The notes beneath the pieces are model-generated. The model had not been told where the DNA came from and did no database searches. It saw only the letters and a program-made list of their open reading frames with translations. Shown here in pieces: positions 1 to 5,609 of a DNA stretch of 16,861 nucleotides (positions are counted from its first letter, which is position 1; each line of letters begins with the position of its first letter). The stretch comes from Gammaproteobacteria bacterium UBA2675 (GTDB lineage: Bacteria; Pseudomonadota; Gammaproteobacteria; Pseudomonadales; Pseudohongiellaceae), in assembly GCA_002354805.1 (NCBI GenBank), contig DEMH01000013.1, positions 1 to 16,861 on the forward strand, read 5' to 3'. The position numbers were made by a program, and so were the translations under genes.

Positions 1-32
1 CCCGGTTTTTCGGGGGGATTACAAGGGGAGCT

Positions 33-62
33 AGCCAAAAACATAGCGAACTATAAATGGCT
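33..62. repeat. Hairpin downstream of esterase gene, possibly part of a truncated attC
   Basis: AGCCA (33-37) pairs with TGGCT (58-62), and ATAG (43-46) pairs with CTAT (51-54) around a CGAA loop. Next to it, 71-77 (GTTGGCC) resembles a cassette R'' box followed on the minus strand by AA, a few bases after the esterase stop codon. I could not find the matching R' box before the window edge. It may be part of an attC or a weak terminator. Confidence 0.25.
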
Positions 63-80
63 CAGAAATTGTTGGCCCCA

Positions 81-1271
81 CTATTCGGAAATTTTCTCCA
101 ATTGGCTTAACGCCACTGAATTACCGGGCCTTTGCTCTAACGACCTATTGAAATAGCCAACTGCTGCTTCTGTATTGCCAGCATTCAAGTGGATAGTCCC
201 CAGAGAATTTAATGCACCGAATGAACCAGGATACAGTCCAATCGTGAGCTCGAGTATTTCAATCGCCTTTTCCTGGTCGCCAAATTGGTTCAGCGCCAAC
301 AATGCGCTTTGTATCAGTACAGATTCCGGTGGCAAGAAAGTGGCGCCTAAACTCTCCGAGAGTTCCTCGTAGGTCCGCACAACCTCATCAGGATCGTTCA
401 CTATCTCGGTATGAACAGGCTTATACCCTGAGAAAATAAAGTTAAGACCGTTGTAGAAACTGATCAGTGGAATCGAACCATGGTCCTCTGATTCCATGTA
501 GTCCCAGCGAAAGCGGATATTATGACTTTCGGAGGTCTCTTCCAGGATTTCTGAGAATTGCTCCGCATCCTCTGCCATAGAGGGTGAATTCCCGTCCGAG
601 ATTAGCCTTGCAGACGAAATATAAACTGAGCTGGTTGGTGTTCTGGAATCTGGAAAGTGATCGCGAGCCATGTCCAGGAGCATCTTCCGCTCCCACCACA
701 AACTCGGATCCATAATTATATAAGCGTTGAACATACTGTCATGGGCAATTAATGCGTAGAGGCCTAATAGACCGCCAATCGAGTGCCCCGCTAACACCCT
801 GTATGGCATAGTTCTGTATTCAGACTCAATCTTGCTGAATAATTCCTCGTTGAGAAATCTTAAAAATTCATCCCCTCCGCCGGTTTCAGACAGCCCATCT
901 GGCAGTGGCCCGGGAGGTAAATCCGTTAACTCAGTCGGCGTCAAATCTCTTATTCTGTTGGTGTTTGGAACACCAACAACTATGAATTCAGGGATTTGGT
1001 AGTTCCCGTTAATACCAGACCCCATAAATTGAGCCATACCACTCATCGATTGGAAATATATGTCCCCATCTAGAATGTAGATAACAGGGTATTCTTTGGG
1101 CACGATCGTTTGATCATGATAAGAAGCAGGAAGAGAGACGAAGTATGGTCTGTCTTCGTTTAACACGTCGGAATAGAGGCTATAGCTATTGCCGATTGAA
1201 ATGGGAAAGCCAGTCTGCGCCACGAGTGTGGGAGGTAGGAAGATTAAGCAAAAAATTAGAAAATTCTTCAT
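81..1271 (-). CDS. Secreted alpha/beta-hydrolase esterase (esterase D/IroE-like) with C-terminal TPR repeats
   Basis: The 396-aa protein starts with a signal peptide (about residues 1-19, ending LVAQ). The body matches the putative esterase family (Pfam PF00756 type). It has a beta-strand followed by ILDGD (66-70), the nucleophile elbow GHSIGG with Ser164, a DPS motif at 188-190, and a likely catalytic His264 in EDHGS followed by the family's usual 'xxxYxGLxxIF' segment. Residues about 318-390 form two TPR units, a common fusion in this family. It probably hydrolyses an ester substrate in the periplasm; the substrate is unknown. The start is supported by an AGAGGG ribosome site at 1281-1287. 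It follows the attC at 1394-1487 by 122 bp and is probably a cassette gene, although no complete attC is seen after its stop. Confidence 0.85.
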   Translation of the reverse strand: MKNFLIFCLIFLPPTLVAQTGFPISIGNSYSLYSDVLNEDRPYFVSLPASYHDQTIVPKEYPVIYILDGDIYFQSMSGMAQFMGSGINGNYQIPEFIVVGVPNTNRIRDLTPTELTDLPPGPLPDGLSETGGGDEFLRFLNEELFSKIESEYRTMPYRVLAGHSIGGLLGLYALIAHDSMFNAYIIMDPSLWWERKMLLDMARDHFPDSRTPTSSVYISSARLISDGNSPSMAEDAEQFSEILEETSESHNIRFRWDYMESEDHGSIPLISFYNGLNFIFSGYKPVHTEIVNDPDEVVRTYEELSESLGATFLPPESVLIQSALLALNQFGDQEKAIEILELTIGLYPGSFGALNSLGTIHLNAGNTEAAVGYFNRSLEQRPGNSVALSQLEKISE

Positions 1272-1393
1272 GTTTGGTTGTCCCTCTATCCTAATATTGA
1301 GCTGATATTTTTAGGTGTAGTTTGCAGCTATCCCTGCTAAACCGAGCACCACACATACTATCGTTTCAGACATACCTCAGATCCTGGGCGGTT

Positions 1394-1487
1394 GCTTAAC
1401 GCTGTGCATAAGGGGTATTTTTGGGCTGGAGCCCGGTAGTGCGTGATGGAAAGAAGTTCAGTGTCAGCCTGCAAGCGCTTGTTAGAG
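1394..1487 (-). other. attC recombination site (after the nucleotidyltransferase gene)
   Basis: The plus strand shows GCTTAAC (1394-1400, a perfect RYYYAAC, so the minus-strand core is GTTAAGC) and, 80 bp on, GTTAGAG (1481-1487, six of seven). The minus strand therefore reads CTCTAACAAGCG at one end and GCGTTAAGC at the other, as in classical attC sites. It starts 19 bp after the stop of the nucleotidyltransferase gene. A small hairpin, GGGCT-GG-AGCCC, lies at 1423-1434. The overall stem is much weaker than in the other two sites, so the call rests on the boxes and position. Confidence 0.58.
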
Positions 1488-1506
1488 TCCCAGTTCTTCC
1501 AACGAC

Positions 1507-2175
1507 TCACGCCATGCTTCCCAGGTTGAGTGAAATCTGCTGAATAGCATGATTCCAAGATCTATAACAGCGGATGGATGCATACTTAGGCGTTGGCGCC
1601 CCCTCAGTAAGCCGGAGTTTTTCTGTCAACAGCCACATGCCCTGGCTAATGCTCTTGACTGTCGGGTAATTTGGCAGATTTGGGATCATTTTTTGATCAA
1701 TAAATCCTCGAGCCAAAAGGCCGATCCCGCGCACGGCATTCTCCTTCCAGAAAGCGTGTTCCCGAGAATTCGCAGCTTTAACGATCCCACCATCGAACTC
1801 ATAAGTCCAATGGTTGAACTCATCCCTCAACTTACCGAACAGTGTTTCTGACACCACAAACAAGTCGAGATCAGAACTTGGCGAGAACTTAGTTCCTCGT
1901 TTACCCGGTGATATCGAGCTGCCGATTCTGGCGCTTCCGGTAAGCGAGATCTCTTTAGGATCGACGTCGAGCCTGGTCGCCAACCATCCACGTAGCACTT
2001 CGAAAATCGCCGGGCATTCAGCGAATGCATACGGAATTCCTTCAGTCAGCCATAGGCGCGCCAATGCGACACATGAACTATTGCCGCCACTACGTGCGGC
2101 TGTAAGTATCGCCTCCGCTTCTGGGTGTGCGCCTCTAAGACTACGAAGCGGATCAGGAATTCGAAATGGTTCCAT
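1507..2175 (-). CDS. Nucleotidyltransferase-superfamily protein, second gene of a two-gene cassette
   Basis: This 222-aa protein carries the polymerase-beta-like nucleotidyltransferase signature: a GS motif (LTGSARIG, residues 78-85) followed by SDLD (101-104), giving metal-binding Asp102 and Asp104. A third Asp may be Asp128 (YEFDGG). The spacer between GS and DxD (SPGKRGTKF) is longer than in minimal MNT toxins. No signal peptide or membrane segment is seen, so it should be cytosolic. It could transfer a nucleotide to a protein, RNA or small molecule, or make a signalling nucleotide; the sequence does not decide. Its first 23 bases overlap the end of the GT51-like gene, which indicates translational coupling and a shared role. 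An attC follows its stop. Family membership is fairly sure; function is unknown. Confidence 0.78.
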   Translation of the reverse strand: MEPFRIPDPLRSLRGAHPEAEAILTAARSGGNSSCVALARLWLTEGIPYAFAECPAIFEVLRGWLATRLDVDPKEISLTGSARIGSSISPGKRGTKFSPSSDLDLFVVSETLFGKLRDEFNHWTYEFDGGIVKAANSREHAFWKENAVRGIGLLARGFIDQKMIPNLPNYPTVKSISQGMWLLTEKLRLTEGAPTPKYASIRCYRSWNHAIQQISLNLGSMA

Positions 2176-2770
2176 GAGTTGAAATGCCTGAGAAAGTACC
2201 GCGTTTTATAGAGCCCGAATCAAGCGCTAGAAGATGGTGAACTCTCTGACTGATTCGACCGAGTTGCCGTGCATTTGGATGACGTGGTTGAGGGTACTTG
2301 AGGCGAGCTACAAGATTAGCCGCGCCAATTTTAGAGTCGATGTCAGTGACCTTCGAAATTCCTTCGAAAGCCTGCTGAAATCCATGCATGTTCCATCCGT
2401 AATATGCCACCCACAGATAAATACGGGTAATGTCCTTCCGATTAAACGTATTGGTGAGGCGCACTGCTAGAATAATTTCGCTCATTTTGCGCCAAATCGT
2501 TCGCTCATACCTCTGTGTTAGTGTACGTACCAACTGCATGGCAATTGTCGATCCCCCTTGACGCCTTCGGTGCACGCAAGTCATCCAAAGACTCCTCATC
2601 AGTGCAAAAGGGTCGACTCCTGTGTGAAGCTCAATACGTTGATCCTCTCCGAGGATGAGAAATTCGCACATCTGGGAAGTTGGTTTGGGTCCAGGTGCGG
2701 ATTCCAGCTCTGCAAGTGCAACTGAACTCGCTGACCGCACGTCTTGCCATAGCTTTGCAAGTGTTTTCAT
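2153..2770 (-). CDS. Stand-alone GT51-like peptidoglycan transglycosylase domain protein
   Basis: The 205-aa protein matches the GT51 domain of class A PBPs and MtgA. Motif 1 is ED at 42-43 with His49 and Gly51 (EDxxxxxHxG). Motif 2 is GGSTIAMQLVR (72-82; the usual QQ is MQ and Lys is Arg). Motif 3 is RKMSE (94-98). Motif 4 is K112...Y118, with the usual Asn replaced by Trp120. Motif 5 is around R176 (RVHHLL). Both expected catalytic glutamates (Glu42, Glu98) are present. Unlike MtgA or PBPs it has no signal anchor and begins almost directly with the domain, so it would be cytosolic unless a partner brings it to the membrane. It could polymerise or sense lipid II, or use another polyprenyl-linked substrate. 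It is the first gene of a cassette shared with the overlapping nucleotidyltransferase gene. Confidence 0.8.
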   Translation of the reverse strand: MKTLAKLWQDVRSASSVALAELESAPGPKPTSQMCEFLILGEDQRIELHTGVDPFALMRSLWMTCVHRRRQGGSTIAMQLVRTLTQRYERTIWRKMSEIILAVRLTNTFNRKDITRIYLWVAYYGWNMHGFQQAFEGISKVTDIDSKIGAANLVARLKYPQPRHPNARQLGRISQRVHHLLALDSGSIKRGTFSGISTHGTISNS

Positions 2771-2792
2771 TTAGCGCATCCTGTGGGAGGCA

Positions 2793-2861
2793 ATCTAACG
2801 CCCAGCTCAGCGGGCAAATGAAGCGCAGCGGAATTTGCTCCGCTGCAGCTGATTGTTACGT
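2793..2861 (-). other. attC recombination site (after the GNAT gene), with two extrahelical bases
   Basis: The plus strand has ATCTAAC (2793-2799, perfect RYYYAAC) and GTTACGT (2855-2861). Between them, CAGCT-CAGCGG-GCAAAT on the left pairs perfectly with ATTTGC-CCGCTG-AGCTG on the right, a 17-bp stem, if one T and one C in the right arm stay unpaired. Unpaired bases at these places are the signature that lets IntI choose the folded bottom strand. The stop codon of the GNAT gene (TAA) lies within the R'' box. Confidence 0.88.
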
Positions 2862-3335
2862 GATTCTTTGAAAGAGCTCATATTCTCTCCCATTTACGGA
2901 GCACTTACCCGTGTATGAGAACCCAATGTTGGATAGAACATTAATTGACTTTGAGTTCTCGGAGTCTACATAAGCAAACAATGCTCCAAAGTACTTGTTA
3001 GAAACTGCTTGGGCAGCCTCTGTTGCTAATCCCAAACCTCGATATTGAGGTATCAGCCTGTAACCCAGTTCGTTCTCTATATTTCCCGCTAAGTCGAAAG
3101 GCTCGACACCACAGTAACCAATAATCAGATTGGTTGGCTTTAATGTTACAGCCTGCTTTCCAGAACCAGATTCTGAATGCAATAGAATCTGATCAAACCT
3201 CTGCTTCGACCCTTTAGCGTCTAGCGCCCCAGTGATTGAGTTCTCCATAAATGCTCGATCCTGAAGTAGAGCCTCAGTTGTCTTTCGATCCGCTTCGGCG
3301 AATGGGCGGATAATAAGCCTTCTGGTCTCGATCAT
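2856..3335 (-). CDS. GNAT-family N-acetyltransferase (RimJ/RimL-like), cassette gene
   Basis: The 159-aa protein starts with ETRRLIIRPF, the usual opening of RimJ/RimL-type GNAT enzymes. It contains the acetyl-CoA-binding motif A at about 89-108 (ELGYRL, then Q97, R99-G100-L-G102-L-A104). A later segment, SxSINVLSNIGF, matches the family's 'N..S..v..k.GF' motif B. It should transfer acetyl from acetyl-CoA to a protein N-terminus, amino acid or small molecule; the target cannot be read from sequence. It is a complete single-gene cassette: the start is 6 bp past the R' box of the attC at 3342-3399, and the stop lies in the R'' box of the next attC. The ribosome site is weak (GTGAG), so it may depend on upstream cassette transcription. 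Confidence 0.9.
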   Translation of the reverse strand: MIETRRLIIRPFAEADRKTTEALLQDRAFMENSITGALDAKGSKQRFDQILLHSESGSGKQAVTLKPTNLIIGYCGVEPFDLAGNIENELGYRLIPQYRGLGLATEAAQAVSNKYFGALFAYVDSENSKSINVLSNIGFSYTGKCSVNGREYELFQRIT

Positions 3336-3341
3336 GGGCTC

Positions 3342-3399
3342 ACGTAACGCCCGTATTCACGCGCCAGCAGAGCTGGTCGCGTGCAATCGATTGTTATAC
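3342..3399 (-). other. attC recombination site (after the beta-lactamase-like gene), with two extrahelical bases
   Basis: The minus strand runs from GTATAAC (3399-3393), followed by AATCG, to GCGTTACGT (ending at 3342). On the plus strand ATT-CACGCG-CCAGC pairs with GCTGG-CGCGTG-AAT around an AGA loop, a 14-bp stem that leaves one T and one C of the right arm unpaired. The pattern matches the site at 2793-2861. At 58 bp it is near the lower end of attC size. It lies 69 bp after the stop of the upstream gene. Confidence 0.9.
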
Positions 3400-3467
3400 G
3401 CATTGGGTCTGAATGGTGCCGTTACGCAACATTGGCAGCCCACTGGTTCCTAACAAAGGCCCTAAAA

Positions 3468-4571
3468 TTATTCCGATTCCGCAGCCATCAGTGCTAGTCT
3501 TCTGGCTATAAATGCTGGATTTTTCTCTGCCGGCGGACGATATCCATTTGTCATATAAAAACTATTTGCCAGAACCACGACAAATATATCTTCATCAACC
3601 AGTCGGGTTGTATGTACCAGAAAGCCTGAGTGTCCGCCACCATGCTCGGCTGTACGGTAACCTTCAAGCTCAGCAAGTGCTAAACCGTATCCGTAGGGAA
3701 CGGTCTCCCCAGAATTGAGTTCGGCCTTCGTAATCATACGTTCCACGTTTGTGGATGATACTACTTTGCCGCTGAAGAGAGAGTTGCTCCAGGTTGCGAT
3801 GTCTACAGCCGATGAAATGAGACCACCGGCGGAATAGGCCCATGTCTCGCTCGTATAGCTGGAGTTCATGATTCCATCCTCTGTATAATCGTAGCCTGCA
3901 ACTCTATTCGTTATAAGGTTTCTGTGGGAACCGTAGTAGGAGTTCGTCATCCCAAGAGGATCGAATATGTTTTCCTGGATGAAATCCGCATAGCTTTCGC
4001 CTGATACTTCTTCGATGATGGCGCCCAATAGCCAATAACCAGCATTGCTGTAAGCATATCGCTCTCCTGGAGCGAAATACGGTTGCCCCTCCTGGAGAAG
4101 CTCCAGTCTCTCTTGAGACGTTAAATCAGATCGCACACGGTTAGACCCCATAGAATGATCGGGTACGAAAGCCCCCGATATGTTTTGCATCAACTGCTCA
4201 ATGGTTGCCTCGCCTGACGGGTGATCCGGGAAATATACTGACAACTTATCGCTTGTGTTCAATTTTCCCTGTTCTTCAAGGACTAGAATCGCCGCTGATG
4301 TAATTTGTTTAGTTGTTGAAGCTACTTCAAAAGGCATCGTCACGGTAAGAGGGACGCCTAGCTCGAGATTTGCGGTCCCTATCGCGCCAGAATAGAGGAT
4401 CTCGTCGTTCTTAGTCACCACGACGGCAACACCTGGTTCATTTGGGTCAAACGCATTTACGAGCATCTGAGCAACCTCATCCTCAAAAGACGCGAAGGCA
4501 GCGTTCGTGGATAGGCATAAGAATAGTAATGCGACTGGGGGGATTGTTCGTGCCACGAAGTTTCCTTTCAT
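3468..4571 (-). CDS. Secreted class C beta-lactamase-family serine hydrolase, cassette gene
   Basis: The 367-aa protein has a signal peptide of about 28 residues (ending AAFA). It shows the three active-site motifs of the beta-lactamase/DD-peptidase family (PF00144): STTK (Ser85, Lys88), YSN (174-176) and HGGGHSG (310-316, in place of KTG). It is a periplasmic serine hydrolase. The substrate could be a peptide, an ester or a beta-lactam. The HxG third motif and divergence elsewhere (LMQNISG in place of the common LLTHTSG) argue against a dedicated AmpC enzyme, so a resistance role should not be assumed. The start has a GGAGAA ribosome site 8 bp upstream. At 1.1 kb it is a large cassette gene with attC 3342-3399 behind it. 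Confidence 0.88.
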   Translation of the reverse strand: MKGNFVARTIPPVALLFLCLSTNAAFASFEDEVAQMLVNAFDPNEPGVAVVVTKNDEILYSGAIGTANLELGVPLTVTMPFEVASTTKQITSAAILVLEEQGKLNTSDKLSVYFPDHPSGEATIEQLMQNISGAFVPDHSMGSNRVRSDLTSQERLELLQEGQPYFAPGERYAYSNAGYWLLGAIIEEVSGESYADFIQENIFDPLGMTNSYYGSHRNLITNRVAGYDYTEDGIMNSSYTSETWAYSAGGLISSAVDIATWSNSLFSGKVVSSTNVERMITKAELNSGETVPYGYGLALAELEGYRTAEHGGGHSGFLVHTTRLVDEDIFVVVLANSFYMTNGYRPPAEKNPAFIARRLALMAAESE

Positions 4572-4583
4572 GTTGAATTTTCT

Positions 4584-4641
4584 CCGAAACGCGTGCTAGG
4601 CCGGCACTCTTAATATTCGTTGTAAAGCCTAGCAGTTCATA
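4584..4641 (-). other. Possible degenerate attC or cassette boundary upstream of the beta-lactamase-like gene
   Basis: GCTAGGC (4595-4601) and GCCTAGC (4627-4633) form a perfect 7-bp inverted repeat. It is flanked on the left by AAC (4588-4590, in CCGAAACGCG, so the minus strand reads GCGTTTCGG) and on the right by GTT (4635-4637). The gene start is 12 bp beyond the core-like end, much as for the GNAT cassette. The outer boxes match the attC consensus poorly. A better R''-like box, GTTAGGG, lies further right at 4684-4690 and would give a 107-bp site. Confidence 0.35.
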
Positions 4642-4876
4642 AGCAAAGACCAAGCCAACAAATTTATTCAATATAGTCAGTTTGTTAGGGCATTACCTGC
4701 CTGTCGTGATCGCGAAATTGACTATTAATTGGCGAGATTACTCCGTGCGTATAACATTTGTATCGTATGCATTCGCTCTTTGGGAGCCTTCTGCACGATA
4801 TATCAACATGGAAATCCCTCATGAGCAGCCTCTAATAGACTGAAAAACCAATAAATCCTTTCTAAAAAGCGCTTCG

Positions 4877-4912
4877 CTATCCTGTTATGCGTGCGCACGC
4901 ATATCGGGATAG
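4877..4912. repeat. 36-bp near-perfect palindrome
   Basis: The two 18-base halves, centred between 4894 and 4895, match at 16 of 18 positions. The central 18 bp (4886-4903, TATGCGTGC/GCACGCATA) are a perfect palindrome without a loop, and the outer arms are CTATCC (4877-4882) and GGATAG (4907-4912). There is no T-run on either side, so it is not a classical intrinsic terminator. Candidates are a dimeric regulator site, a recombination site or a cruciform. The left arm contains GTTATGC, which resembles an attC core box. Confidence 0.85.
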
Positions 4913-5390
4913 TCATGCCTGCACGCAATGCAGAAATACCACTAGACTAAATTCCGGGGAAAAGCAATCGCCTGAAACGGCAAGCTACCTTTACAAGTCT
5001 GCGCGTTTGGGACGATTCAGAAACTTGTCTACACCCAAATTTATAGAAAAAATGAGGAGCACAGGGTTTTCAGATTGATAAGTCTCGAGCGGAGCATTTA
5101 AAAGAGTGGGACTACATCGTAAGAACCTGGCCATGCAGCCTTTAACATCGACACATCTTATAGTTGGCTCGGCGTTTTAGCCAGCAATTACCTACACGAC
5201 CTGTGGCGCAGACGATAATCGCTTTGAAATAGAAGATATTGACTTGAGACATCCAAATACTATGGTAAATAATAATTAAGATGATTGAGCTTTCTGAGGT
5301 ATAGGTCGTGAGGCTGACCAGAGCCTTAGTTTAAGCAGTCGAATCTGGCTACATGCTCAAAAGATGCGAAAATCAAGCGACAACTTTAGG

Positions 5391-5406
5391 ACTTTACTTG
5401 TAAAGT
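5391..5406. repeat. Inverted repeat ACTTTAC-TT-GTAAAGT
   Basis: Perfect 7-bp arms are separated by two bases. The left arm sequence ACTTTA recurs at 5383-5388, 5442-5447 and 5517-5522. At the last copy the following bases (TTTGTAAG) again resemble the right arm. This could be a repeated regulator site upstream of the gene at 5610. Confidence 0.55.
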
Positions 5407-5413
5407 CGAAGCG

Positions 5414-5469
5414 TAGGTAAAACAATGATGCTTTATCCAAAACTTTAGCCTTTTTCTTGGATTTACCTA
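5414..5469. repeat. Nested inverted repeats (TAGGTAAA/TTTACCTA and ATCCAA/TTGGAT)
   Basis: TAGGTAAA (5414-5421) is complementary to TTTACCTA (5462-5469). Inside, ATCCAA (5435-5440) is complementary to TTGGAT (5457-5462). The two right arms are contiguous and share one base, while the left arms are 13 bp apart, so a folded strand would carry a large one-sided bulge. Function unknown. Confidence 0.5.
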
Positions 5470-5516
5470 GCCTAACTCTTTGTTTTTACAAATTAAATAA
5501 ATTACAAAGGTTTAGC
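5470..5516. repeat. Inverted repeat with attC-like boxes upstream of the 5610 gene
   Basis: GCCTAAC (5470-5476, a perfect RYYYAAC) and GTTTAGC (5510-5516, six of seven to GTTRRRY) flank CTTTGT and ACAAAG, which pair perfectly around a 20-base AT-rich loop with one T left over. The order of boxes mimics an attC, but 47 bp is short for the class. It could also be a hairpin or operator preceding the promoter at 5540. Confidence 0.4.
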
Positions 5517-5539
5517 ACTTTATTTGTAAGCTCAGAGAA

Positions 5540-5567
5540 TTGTGCCCGTCTGTATCTGTGGTATAAA
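5540..5567 (+). promoter_or_regulatory. Sigma-70-type promoter for the small secreted protein gene
   Basis: A TTGTGC -35 box (5540-5545) and a TATAAA -10 box (5562-5567) are 16 bp apart. Transcription would start near 5574, leaving a leader of roughly 35 bases that includes a good ribosome site (AAGGAA, 5597-5602, 7 bp before the ATG). The inverted repeats at 5391-5516 lie directly upstream. Confidence 0.55.
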
Positions 5568-5609
5568 TTTGTCGCTCAGGGTAATTTTGCAACGTAAAGG
5601 AATACCGCA

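Larger units (their letters stand above)
1..4641 (-). mobile_element. Integron gene cassette array without visible integrase (CALIN-like)
   Basis: Minus-strand genes lie head to tail with attC-like sites between them (1394-1487, 2793-2861, 3342-3399, and possibly 4584-4641). The GNAT stop codon falls inside the R'' box of its attC, and its start lies only a few bases past the previous core site. Both are typical of cassettes. The cassettes are read leftwards, so attI and intI should lie to the right, with intI on the plus strand. Nothing resembling IntI is found there. The array probably continues beyond the left edge. The stretch is AT-richer than the right half of the window, which fits acquired DNA. 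I am fairly sure of the cassette nature of 1394-3400 and less sure of both ends. Confidence 0.72.
4642..5539. other. Gene-poor intergenic stretch, about 0.9 kb
   Basis: I find no convincing gene on either strand. The only open frame of note (4887-5078, plus) lacks a ribosome site, and its start falls inside a palindrome. The stretch holds a 36-bp palindrome, several inverted repeats and the promoter of the following gene. It may be a cassette without a gene, the decayed start of the integron, or a remnant of a lost gene: a plus-strand frame at about 5194-5278 is open to a TAA but has no start. Confidence 0.6.

Noticed and set aside
1358..1558. 66-codon minus-strand open frame between esterase and nucleotidyltransferase
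   Set aside because: It overlaps the attC and the end of the nucleotidyltransferase gene; no ribosome site or protein features.
1507..2770. Considered as a CBASS operon
   Set aside because: The nucleotidyltransferase has the general fold motifs, but there is no known CBASS effector (nuclease, phospholipase, membrane or TIR) next to it. The GT51 partner would be new to that class, so the label is not justified.
4749..4890. GTATAAC and GTTATGC boxes 142 bp apart, resembling the ends of a long (VCR-like) attC
   Set aside because: No symmetric stem joins the boxes, and the space to the next site would leave a cassette of only about 60 bp. The right box is better explained by the palindrome at 4877-4912.
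4887..5078. 63-codon plus-strand open frame
   Set aside because: No ribosome site, start codon inside a palindrome, no recognisable protein features.
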